DNA of 64,000 nt from Agromyces sp. H17E-10 (GTDB taxonomy: Bacteria; Actinomycetota; Actinomycetes; Actinomycetales; Microbacteriaceae), in contig NZ_CP095042.1 of NCBI RefSeq assembly GCF_022919715.1, positions 3,472,001 to 3,536,000 on the forward strand. Reading direction: 5' to 3'. Position numbers and translations under genes: made by a program. Of the stretch, positions 8,832 to 15,804 are shown one piece after another (position 1 is the first letter of the stretch; each line of letters begins with the position of its first letter). Under the pieces are notes generated by a model, which searched no databases, was not told the DNA's origin, and saw only the letters and a list, made by a program, of their open reading frames with translations.

Positions 8832-9818
8832 TCAGCGGGCGGCATCGCCCTTCGCGGCGGAGTCGTGTCCGAACAGCATGCGGGCGAGCACGAGCATCAT
8901 GGCGATGAACGCCGCGACGACCGGCAGCGGAGCCCACCACCAGCCGACCGTGAAGCCGAGCACGGGCACGAGCGCGAACGCGGTCAGCCAGATGACGGCG
9001 GAGTAGATGCCGAAGCGGGCGGCGGCGGCCGGGTCCTGCTCGAAGCGGTTGCCGACCTCGACGGCGTCGCGGTGCATCGCGAGCACCCACGGCTTGTGCC
9101 GGTTCGTCTGGGTCGCGCCGAGCGCGCTCAGCACGGCGATCGCGGCGACCGCCAGCACGGCGGCGAGCACGAGCCAGACGAGCTCGAGCCGCCAGACGAC
9201 GACGGCGGTGAACCCGAGGGATGCGACGAGCGTGCCGGTCGCGGCGCCGAACGCGACGGCGCGGCCGGTCGGCAGCGGGTAGTTCGTCGTGGTCTCCTGG
9301 CGGAGCGCGTCGGCGGTGACGACGCCGATCGAGAGTCCGAGCACCGCGGCGAGGGCGATGAGCGCGCCGGTCGCGAGCGGCATGAGCGGCGTGAGGCCCA
9401 GGGCGAGCAGCACGAGCGCGGCCGCCGCGACGATCGAGAGCACGACCGTGCGCACGACGAACGCGGGCTTCGGGCGCACCCGGTTGCGCAACGCGAGCTC
9501 GCTCGCCGTCGCGCCGCGACCGGTCGACGGCGCGGCGGCGCCGGCCGTGCGGGGAGCTCCGGCCGAGGCATCCGCCCCGTCGCCCGTGGCCGCGGCCACG
9601 AGCTCGCGCACGTCGCCGAGCTCGCCGATCGCCCGGCGCGCGGCGTCGGTGGGGGAGGCGCCTGCGACCTCGAGCTCGGCGACCCGCGAGAGCAGGTTGT
9701 CGCGGATCTCCTCCTTCAGGTCTTGCGCCTCGGGGGTGGGGTCGATGCCCGCGAAGGCCTCGTCGAGGAGTCGGTGCACCTCGGTCGAGGTGCGTGGGGT
9801 GCGGTTGGTCTCGCTCAT
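8832..9818 (-). CDS. Permease-prefix domain membrane protein
   Basis: The 328-residue protein begins with a soluble alpha-helical 'permease prefix' domain (about residues 10-75, with EIRDNLLSRVAELEVAGASP and AIGELGDVRELV). Six hydrophobic segments follow from about residue 125. Such proteins usually sit beside a PadR-family regulator and are membrane proteins of unknown transport role. The ATG at 9818 overlaps the stop of the upstream padR gene by 4 nt (ATGA), so the two are translationally coupled and the PadR protein probably controls both. Confidence 0.85.
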   Translation of the reverse strand: MSETNRTPRTSTEVHRLLDEAFAGIDPTPEAQDLKEEIRDNLLSRVAELEVAGASPTDAARRAIGELGDVRELVAAATGDGADASAGAPRTAGAAAPSTGRGATASELALRNRVRPKPAFVVRTVVLSIVAAAALVLLALGLTPLMPLATGALIALAAVLGLSIGVVTADALRQETTTNYPLPTGRAVAFGAATGTLVASLGFTAVVVWRLELVWLVLAAVLAVAAIAVLSALGATQTNRHKPWVLAMHRDAVEVGNRFEQDPAAAARFGIYSAVIWLTAFALVPVLGFTVGWWWAPLPVVAAFIAMMLVLARMLFGHDSAAKGDAAR

Positions 9819-10204
9819 CGCAGGGAGCCTTTCGTGTTCGCCGGCGCCGCCTGGCTGCCGAGCAGGGAGTCGATGATGGTGCGGGTCGCTACCCAGCTCG
9901 CCACGTTCTGGCGGAAGGCGGCGCGGCCCGCGTCGGTGATGCGGTAGTACTTGCGGCGGCCGCCCTGCGACTCGTCGCCCCAGTAGGCCTCGGCGAGGCC
10001 GTCGCGCACGAGCCGGCGGTAGCTGGCGTAGAGGGTGGCCTCTTTGATCTCGTAGCCGCCACCCGTCGCATCGCGGATGTGCTTGTAGATCTCGAAGCCG
10101 TAGCTGTCGTGCTCGCGCAGCACGCCGAGCACGATCGTGTCGGTGTGCCCGCGCAGCAGGTCGGCCGCGAAGGCGTCGCCGGTTGCCGCTGAATTTTGGA
10201 TCAT
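9815..10204 (-). CDS. PadR family transcriptional regulator
   Basis: The 129-residue protein has the winged-helix PadR pattern: DTIVLGVLREHDSYGFEIYK, EIKEATLYASYRRLVRDGL, and the wing GGRRKYYRITDAG. PadR proteins of this size repress a neighbouring membrane-protein gene in response to small molecules or envelope stress. It is the first gene of a two-gene unit with the permease-prefix protein (4-nt overlap). A -10-like TACAGT lies 7 nt before its ATG, suggesting a leaderless mRNA, with AAGTAC repeats around the promoter as possible autoregulatory sites. Confidence 0.9.
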   Translation of the reverse strand: MIQNSAATGDAFAADLLRGHTDTIVLGVLREHDSYGFEIYKHIRDATGGGYEIKEATLYASYRRLVRDGLAEAYWGDESQGGRRKYYRITDAGRAAFRQNVASWVATRTIIDSLLGSQAAPANTKGSLR

Positions 10205-10207
10205 GTG

Positions 10208-10230
10208 AAGTACTGTAACAGATCAAGTAC
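10208..10230 (-). promoter_or_regulatory. padR promoter with AAGTAC direct repeats
   Basis: AAGTAC occurs at 10208-10213 and 10225-10230, 17 bp apart, overlapping a minus-strand -10 box TACAGT at 10212-10217. This would suit an autoregulatory PadR site; binding is inferred. Confidence 0.35.
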
Positions 10231-10301
10231 CAGATGTGAACCAAATGAGCGTTGTGGATAACTTCGGGGCGTGCTGCTCGATCGCCCGCAAGATGGATGC
10301 C

Positions 10302-10592
10302 ATGTCCGACGCCGTCCGCACCATCGCCGAACGCGTGCGAACCCGGGTGCTGCGCGACGGCGTCGATCTCGCCGGTGCCGGCGACCTCGCCGCGCGCTAC
10401 GCGCACGAAGAGGTGCGCCGGTACAGCGAGCGTGCGCTCACCGGCACGCACGCGGCGCTCGCCGACGAGCTCGGCACGACGCACGAGGTCGTCGCCGAGC
10501 TCACCGGCTACGGTGCGCTGCAACCCTTCTTCGACGACGAGACGGTCGAGGAGATCTGGATCAACGGGCCCGCGCGCGTTTTGTCAAGCTGA
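10302..10592 (+). pseudogene. cpaF: cpaF/tadA pilus ATPase, N-terminal remnant
   Basis: About 92 residues match the start of the CpaF/TadA secretion ATPase: a helical N-terminus, then LADELGTTHEVVAELTGYG and FFDDETVEEIWINGPAR, which in intact CpaF leads on to the ATPase core of a ~400-residue protein. Similarity stops at about 10579 and the frame ends four codons later at 10592 in unrelated lower-G+C DNA. The Walker motifs are absent, so the product cannot power pilus assembly. A tadG remnant at 17802-18176 is the other edge of the same deletion. Start is the ATG at 10302. Confidence 0.85.
10562..10570. repeat. Left junction microhomology CAACGGGCC
   Basis: The 9-bp string CAACGGGCC within cpaF recurs at 17797-17805, at the other junction of the island. 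Confidence 0.5.
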
Positions 10593-10618
10593 CAGGGCCG
10601 GTTCAGTATGCTCACAAG

Positions 10619-11134
10619 GTGATCAATGCCGCCGCGAACGAGGACCTCTGGCACGCTGCCGAGTGGCTCTCGTTTTGGCAGCTTGTTGTAACCGTCATCG
10701 GCCTTGGGCTGGCAGTCGCCCAACTTTGGCGAACCGCTGATGCGACTGTTGCTTCGAAGGATCTGCTTGCACGGAGATTGCTGAGCAACGACCTTCTCGT
10801 GATGCTTCCCGAGATCCATACTCTGGAGGATGAGCTGCTCCAGTCCGTCAAGAGCAACGATCCGGATCTCGTCGTAAACGCTCTGCTTCATCTCTCCCGT
10901 CGTGCGGGGTCGATTCTCGGGCATCTCGCTGCGAACGACGGCACGAAGGATGAGAAGATCATCAAGCAGTTGAGAGCGGCGATGAAGGCAGCTCAGGCGG
11001 CGAAGTCAGAACTAGCGGGATCGCCGACCGGTCGACCGATTCAAGAAGTTGTGAGCCTGACCGTGTCGAAGTTGTCAACCGTTTCGACCGAAGCGAGTGA
11101 ACTCGTAGCACGGCTTCAGAAGGAGGCTAAGTAG
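10619..11134 (+). CDS. Hypothetical protein, single membrane segment plus helical domain
   Basis: I do not recognise this 171-residue protein. One hydrophobic segment (FWQLVVTVIGLGLAVAQLW, about residues 19-37) is followed by an all-helical, charged region. The start is taken as the GTG at 10619; earlier in-frame sequence belongs to the antisense context of cpaF. The stop codon overlaps the GTG of the next gene by one base, and a strong ribosome site (AAGGAGG) for that gene lies within its end. The two therefore form a coupled membrane/soluble pair. Codons such as AAG GAT, CTT and ACT mark it as island DNA. Confidence 0.6.
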   Translation: MINAAANEDLWHAAEWLSFWQLVVTVIGLGLAVAQLWRTADATVASKDLLARRLLSNDLLVMLPEIHTLEDELLQSVKSNDPDLVVNALLHLSRRAGSILGHLAANDGTKDEKIIKQLRAAMKAAQAAKSELAGSPTGRPIQEVVSLTVSKLSTVSTEASELVARLQKEAK

Positions 11135-11499
11135 TGGTCATTGATGACAGAGACCTGGCTGACATTGCGACGGGTCTGGTGGTGGCCACCAGAAGGGGTT
11201 CGCTCAAGTGGTCCGTTTATGATGCGGACTCGGGCGAATACACGGCGCAGAGTCAACGGTTTACGTACTATCTGAAGCCTCGAGACGAGGACGGTTCCGC
11301 GCCCTTCATCTTCGAGATTTATCGTCCCGCGAGTGAGTCAGCGCCGCAAGCTGTCCAGCTCGTTCAGGTCTCGTCCTCCAAGTCTCCGATACTGCTTCAA
11401 CCGATTGCCGAGCTATACAACCTTGCACGGCTCGATGCCCTTGGCATCACCAATCTCAAGGCCGATGTGCTGGGAGACCTTGGGATCGATCCGGTGTAA
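11134..11499 (+). CDS. Hypothetical soluble protein, partner of the preceding membrane protein
   Basis: I do not recognise this 121-residue protein. The first ~80 residues look beta-rich (TGLVVATRRGSLKWSVYD, RFTYYLKPRD, FIFEIYRP) and the end is helical (IAELYNLARLDALG). It has no membrane segment. The GTG start overlaps the preceding stop (TAGTG) and has the strong ribosome site AAGGAGG, so translation is coupled to the membrane protein. A membrane component with a small cytosolic partner inside a defence-type island would fit an abortive-infection or toxin-antitoxin pair, but nothing in the sequence proves it. Confidence 0.65.
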   Translation: MVIDDRDLADIATGLVVATRRGSLKWSVYDADSGEYTAQSQRFTYYLKPRDEDGSAPFIFEIYRPASESAPQAVQLVQVSSSKSPILLQPIAELYNLARLDALGITNLKADVLGDLGIDPV

Positions 11500-11539
11500 T
11501 AGCGGCCGAAACGTCGGAGGCGCCTCGTAACGTGCTCTC

Positions 11540-11806
11540 GTGATTGTGCCCCAGCCGCGACCGGTGCGCCGCCGACGCGAGTCGGAGCCATCGCGCTGGG
11601 GCGTCTACCTCGACGGTGTGCGCATCGGCGAGCTGCATGAGGTGCGCATGCCTGGTGCCCGATCGGTGTTCTACGAGGCGCTGGTACCGCACCCGGTGAC
11701 CGGCAAGCCCATCAGCCTCGAACTTCACCCCGACCGCGAGCAGCGACTGCGAGCCATCATCGCCTTTCATGAGGACCCGATGACGGGAAAACGGCACTGG
11801 TCGTAG
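11540..11806 (+). CDS. Small hypothetical protein
   Basis: The 88-residue protein has a basic N-terminus followed by a compact domain (RWGVYLDGVRIGELHEV, VFYEALVPHPVTGKPI, REQRLRAIIAFHED). I do not recognise the family. GTG starts at 11540 or 11546 are both possible, with GGAGG about 20 nt upstream of the first. It lies 40 nt after the preceding gene and 13 nt before the HEPN gene, which appears to have its own promoter overlapping this gene's end. Confidence 0.5.
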   Translation: MIVPQPRPVRRRRESEPSRWGVYLDGVRIGELHEVRMPGARSVFYEALVPHPVTGKPISLELHPDREQRLRAIIAFHEDPMTGKRHWS

Positions 11807-11807
11807 G

Positions 11808-11813
11808 TAGGGT
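11808..11813 (+). promoter_or_regulatory. Putative -10 box, leaderless
   Basis: TAGGGT lies 6 nt before the ATG at 11820 of the HEPN gene. Confidence 0.4.
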
Positions 11814-11819
11814 TCGAAC

Positions 11820-12596
11820 ATGGAGCCCGCCGAAGCTGTCAACATCATCGAGAGCGACCTGCGGTGGATTATGAGGGCGGTACTCAAGGGTGACTATGGA
11901 TTCACTACCGCGTTCCTCGCTGAGCTTCAGAAGCGATACGACTCCGAGGAAGAGAAGCGCCGACCGGCGAAGGTCAGCAGCGAGCTTCTCGACTACACCC
12001 ATCTTGGCGAGTTGAAGGACCTCATCGTCAAGCGAACCAATTGGCCGTCGTTCAAAGACGCTTTCCTCAACAAGGACGAGTTCAGTGCCCTCTGCGCCTT
12101 CGCGGGGCGATACCGAAACACAGTCGCTCACAGTCGCGAGCTACTCCCGTGGGAGCGAACACACCTCGAAGGAATCGCAGGCGTTCTCCGAGCGCAGGTG
12201 ACGGTCTTCATGAGCACGAAGGGTCCTGACATGGAGTATTACCCCGCGATTGAGCGCATCACAGACTCATTTGGCAACTCACGTGAGGGCTTACAGCAGC
12301 TCGGCGTGGTATTGACGGAGACTGCGCTCAGGGTCGGCGATATCGTGACGTTCAGTTGCCGAGGAAACGACCCTCAAGGTCGTGAACTGACGTGGACTCT
12401 CGGAACTTCGACCACGCGTGGATCGACTTCTGTAGTCGGGCCGGAGGTCACACTTTCGTGGGAGGTGACGGAGGACGACGTCTCGGACTCGACCATGGTG
12501 GCGATCTCGCTCAGTAGTGCAGGCAAGTACCACCGCAGCGTCACGTACGACGACAGGCTCAACTTCGTCTACAAGGTGATTCCTCCCATCGAGTGA
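11820..12596 (+). CDS. HEPN (Swt1-like) domain protein with C-terminal beta-sandwich domain
   Basis: The 258-residue protein carries an HEPN motif at Arg99-x4-His104 in GRYRNTVAHSRELLPWE, typical of Swt1-family HEPN domains. Catalytically active HEPN proteins are metal-independent RNases, common as toxins and in phage defence. From about residue 160 the sequence switches to a beta-rich domain (VGDIVTFSCRGNDPQG, LTWTLGTSTT, VTLSWEVTEDDVSDS) resembling an Ig/PKD-like fold, plausibly a binding or sensing module. It has no partner antitoxin in tight linkage and seems to have its own leaderless promoter. RNase activity is inferred. Confidence 0.7.
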   Translation: MEPAEAVNIIESDLRWIMRAVLKGDYGFTTAFLAELQKRYDSEEEKRRPAKVSSELLDYTHLGELKDLIVKRTNWPSFKDAFLNKDEFSALCAFAGRYRNTVAHSRELLPWERTHLEGIAGVLRAQVTVFMSTKGPDMEYYPAIERITDSFGNSREGLQQLGVVLTETALRVGDIVTFSCRGNDPQGRELTWTLGTSTTRGSTSVVGPEVTLSWEVTEDDVSDSTMVAISLSSAGKYHRSVTYDDRLNFVYKVIPPIE

Positions 12597-12599
12597 GAC

Positions 12600-12830
12600 C
12601 TACTGCCGTGCGTGGCGACCCTTCGCTGACTCCAGTTCGGCGAATCGTTCGTCATGCGCAGCGAGCTTGCGTTCGATGCGGTCCACGGCATCCTTCATCG
12701 TCGAGCCGCCGTTGTTCTTGCGGCTCTGGCGAATCGCAAACGGGAGCACGACGGCGCAGATAGATACGGGATGGGCCGGGGCCACTGAGCCGCAAGCTTC
12801 TGTCAGAGTCGAGGCCATGGGCATCAACAA
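12600..12830 (-). CDS. Possible small hypothetical protein, perhaps a remnant
   Basis: An up-to-76-residue frame has a short hydrophobic stretch (VSICAVVLPFAI) followed by a charged helix (KDAVDRIERKLAAHDERFAEL) that looks like a genuine coiled coil. The N-terminal part is poor and no ribosome site is visible, so this may be the end of a decayed membrane-anchored coiled-coil protein. It converges with the HEPN gene. Confidence 0.3.
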   Translation of the reverse strand: MLMPMASTLTEACGSVAPAHPVSICAVVLPFAIRQSRKNNGGSTMKDAVDRIERKLAAHDERFAELESAKGRHARQ

Positions 12831-13158
12831 ACTTGTGCGACTCCGACCCTGACGAGATGGACAGATGGAGCTCCGGAAAAGGACGCGATTGACCCTGACC
12901 AGATCCGCACCCAGCGGAAGGGCGAGGCCCGCTCAGGCCGGAGCCCGTGGACGCCGCGCCGATCCCTTCAACACCCGATGAGCTGGTCGGGTCCACGCGC
13001 TAGGTGCGGGACAGCCTGTCCACGGACGTTGAGCGCATGATGCTGGACACCGTAGCCATCCGACCATCCTGCCTGCGGGATCCGGAAGAGTGCTCGGTTT
13101 GGACTCGGTGCGGGTATTTTGGTGCAGCTCGTTCCCGCTCGCATTTCCGGCTGCTCCG
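12831..13158. other. Gene-free stretch inside the island
   Basis: I see no convincing coding region, RNA gene or repeat in these ~330 bases. Base composition is intermediate between island and chromosome. Confidence 0.5.
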
Positions 13159-13164
13159 TATGCT
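13159..13164 (+). promoter_or_regulatory. Putative -10 box, leaderless
   Basis: TATGCT lies 6 nt before the ATG at 13171. Confidence 0.45.
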
Positions 13165-13170
13165 GAGACC

Positions 13171-14421
13171 ATGCTGCACACGCCTCTACACAGAGCGCTC
13201 GGCGAGCGTCCTGGTCCCCTCACAGATCAGATGATCGACGACGCGGTCGCTCAGGGCATCGGGGAGAACGACGAACTCGACTGGAAGACGGCTCTTCCGC
13301 CCGAGAAGGAGTTTCGCGAATCCGACATCGTCAAAGACATCGCTGCCTTCGCCAACGCCGGTGGCGGGATCATCGTCTTCGGAGTAAGTGAGACGAACAA
13401 GGCTGCAGGCGGTCGACACGATGCCGGTGAACTCACCGAGGGATACGAGCGAACGATCCGACGGGTAACCATGGCGGCAATCACGCCCCCGGTGTTCGGC
13501 GTCGAAGTCGTCGCCATTCCCTCGACGACGGGGGCGCGGGCTGTGGCGCTCTTGATTCCCGCCAGCCCGGATGGTCCGCACCTTGTGTATCGCAACGACC
13601 AGTTCGGCGCACCGCTCCGTACCGGAGCGGATACACATTGGATGAAAGAACGCGAACTCGAAGCCGCCTACCGGTCACGCTTTGAAGGGGCACGCCGCGG
13701 CGAAGAGGCGTTGCACCAGATCTACGACGACATCGCAGCCGCCGCCGATCCAAGCGATCGCGCGGTGCTCGTCGGCGCCGCACGGCCTCGCAGCCGGCGA
13801 CCGCGCTCCGAGCCTCTCGAGAGTGTGGCTAGCACTGTCGATCGAGCCCAACTGGTCACCCGCTGGTGGCTTGGCGGACTTAAATACAGTCCGCTCGAAG
13901 ACGTGGAGATGTATCAAGCCCGCCCTACGCTCGGCGGGCAGTACCTACCCCCCAAGAGCCCGAACGACTACCGCGAAGCGCACGCAGTCCTCCTCGATGA
14001 CGGTTCGGTTGGCCTGTCGTGGCGCGCGGGTGGGCATGAGCGCGACAAGTCTGGGCGACATCACGAGCCGCACCAGATACCCACCCTCGCAGTCGATGCT
14101 TTCGCTGCCGCGCTCGTCGCGCTCATACATGCGGTGGCCGGTGAGAGTCCTGCCGGCGACTACGACGTCATCCTCGGTGTTGAAGCTGCTATGCCGCCCG
14201 AGTTCCATGATCGCAATGCCGCCCCGCCGTCTGGGGTGCACCGGTCACTGAGCGGCCGATTCCGCCCTGTGCGGGTCACCGTCGACCCGTCCGTCAATGA
14301 CACGCAGTTCATTAGCGCGGCCATTGATGTCGCGACCTTGGCCCTGAACCAGGTCGGGATCAAGAAGCCCACAAACCTCGACACCATGCTTCCCCCGCGT
14401 CCCGCTAACTGGACTTGGTGA
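13171..14421 (+). CDS. AlbA_2 (Schlafen-like) putative DNA/RNA-binding protein
   Basis: The 416-residue protein starts with an AlbA_2 domain (about residues 30-150): ENDELDWKTALPP (E35, D37, K39 in the position of the Schlafen E-x-D/E-x-K cluster), DIVKDIAAFANAGGGIIVFGV, and a later THWMKERELEAAYR. AlbA_2 proteins are prokaryotic relatives of eukaryotic Schlafen nucleases and are often found in mobile elements and defence loci. The C-terminal ~250 residues are unrecognised, with no ATPase motif. A TATGCT box 6 nt before the ATG suggests a separate leaderless transcript. Nuclease function is possible but unproven. Confidence 0.75.
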   Translation: MLHTPLHRALGERPGPLTDQMIDDAVAQGIGENDELDWKTALPPEKEFRESDIVKDIAAFANAGGGIIVFGVSETNKAAGGRHDAGELTEGYERTIRRVTMAAITPPVFGVEVVAIPSTTGARAVALLIPASPDGPHLVYRNDQFGAPLRTGADTHWMKERELEAAYRSRFEGARRGEEALHQIYDDIAAAADPSDRAVLVGAARPRSRRPRSEPLESVASTVDRAQLVTRWWLGGLKYSPLEDVEMYQARPTLGGQYLPPKSPNDYREAHAVLLDDGSVGLSWRAGGHERDKSGRHHEPHQIPTLAVDAFAAALVALIHAVAGESPAGDYDVILGVEAAMPPEFHDRNAAPPSGVHRSLSGRFRPVRVTVDPSVNDTQFISAAIDVATLALNQVGIKKPTNLDTMLPPRPANWTW

Positions 14422-14579
14422 TCCAGCCTGATGACTCCGCGAAGCGGGACACCTTGCCAGAAGGGTCCCCTTCAGGCATAGGCTCCCATGTGCCAGTGGC
14501 GGCGAGGGTCGGCAGCGGCGACAGGCGGACCAAGGCCTTGCTTCACCCGCCCCGAAGCAACAGCGCCGCGCCGCTCTGC

Positions 14580-14585
14580 CATAGT
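14580..14585 (+). promoter_or_regulatory. Putative -10 box, leaderless
   Basis: CATAGT lies 7 nt before the ATG at 14593. Confidence 0.4.
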
Positions 14586-14592
14586 CGAGATC

Positions 14593-15594
14593 ATGGGGAT
14601 CAATAACTGGTGGGACTCCGACTCCGATGAGATCTATTGGATGGAGATCCGAAAGGAGCCCGTCGGGTTGGGGGAGTATCTGCGCGCTCCGCAGGCAGCA
14701 TTCGACGGCAACCCATCGTGGTCCTACGAGCTGACTTCCTACGTGCAGCCGGGCGACCGAGTGTTCCACTGGCACGAGACGAGGACAGGTGAACCAGGCA
14801 TCCTTGGGTGGTCCGAGGCTGTAGGACCGCTTCAAACCATCACCTGGTCTTGGCAGGCGCGCGGTACTCGCGGGCGCGGGCGCGGGGTGCCTACGGTTGG
14901 ACCGACGTGGAACCTGCCGCTGTCGAACTACACCGAGCTCGAGACCCCCGTCACGCGGTCGGCCCTCAACGCCCGCCGTGCAGATGTCTTAGAGGTCCGA
15001 GACAGCCTGATCCGGGTATATGGCAAGCCGATCTACGCACCATTCCAGAACTACGGCGATCGCGAGCTGCGTGCTCAGCAGGGCTATCTCACCAAGTTCC
15101 CTGCCGCGCTTGTTGCCCTCCTCTTTGACCTGCCATCGGTCAGTGCATCTAAAGTGCCGAGCGACCGAAGAAGGACCGCTCGGGCGAGGCACGGTCAGGG
15201 CTACCTTGCCGACGCTGAGAAACGCACTGCACTTGAGCGCCACGCCGTCCACATGGCCATCGAGCACTACCGTGCCGCTGGCGCGACCGAGATTGAGGAG
15301 CTCGGCAAGCCGTACGATCTGCGTGTGACGTTGGATGGGATAGAGCGTCACGTCGAGGTCAAGGGTTCGGTCGGCGACGAGCTGGGCAGTGTGCAGCTCA
15401 CGCAGGGTGAAGTCGACCATGCCCGGACCTACCAACCGACCGACCTTTTCGTAGTCGATGGGATAGCTGCCTCCCGGGACGTTGACGGGGCCATTGCGAC
15501 GAAGGGAGGGGTCGTGCGTATATGGCTGGGCTGGATGCCTAGCGACAAGGCACTTCGTCCGACCCATCTGCGCTATACGCTCCCGGCTGTGTAG
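14593..15594 (+). CDS. EVE-like/DUF3883 protein, putative modified-DNA restriction nuclease
   Basis: The 333-residue protein opens like an EVE/PUA-type reader of modified bases: NNWWDSDSDEIYWMEI, GLGEYLRAP, VQPGDRVFHWHE, GILGWSEAVG. The C-terminal part is a DUF3883-type PD-(D/E)xK nuclease: an N-terminal helix ALERHAVHMAIEHYRAAG, Asp242 in PYDLRV, Glu255-Val-Lys257 in HVEVKGS, then LTQGEVDHAR. This combination suggests a type IV-like restriction enzyme that recognises modified DNA and cleaves it. An AMP/ATPase partner is not fused; the P-loop ATPase at 15805 follows 210 nt downstream in the same direction and could cooperate. Activity is inferred from motifs. Confidence 0.7.
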   Translation: MGINNWWDSDSDEIYWMEIRKEPVGLGEYLRAPQAAFDGNPSWSYELTSYVQPGDRVFHWHETRTGEPGILGWSEAVGPLQTITWSWQARGTRGRGRGVPTVGPTWNLPLSNYTELETPVTRSALNARRADVLEVRDSLIRVYGKPIYAPFQNYGDRELRAQQGYLTKFPAALVALLFDLPSVSASKVPSDRRRTARARHGQGYLADAEKRTALERHAVHMAIEHYRAAGATEIEELGKPYDLRVTLDGIERHVEVKGSVGDELGSVQLTQGEVDHARTYQPTDLFVVDGIAASRDVDGAIATKGGVVRIWLGWMPSDKALRPTHLRYTLPAV

Positions 15595-15804
15595 CGCGAG
15601 GAGGTCCCGTTCGACAGCATCGCTCGACCCGATTCCGGCCCGTCCCTGAGGACTTCGAATCTGATCGTGGGCGGTTTTGATTCCCGTCACCCCCTGCAAC
15701 GCCCTATACGGGGTCTCGGACTAGCGCCCCCAGGCGCGAATCGGGATCCCCGCGAAACGCCGTGCCCGCCGGGAACGCTGGTCGCGCTATGCCAAACTCG
15801 CCGT

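Noticed and set aside
10271..10618. N-terminal extension of the island membrane protein back into cpaF
   Set aside because: That part is an out-of-frame read of the cpaF remnant, rich in Arg. The GTG at 10619 fits the hydrophobic segment.
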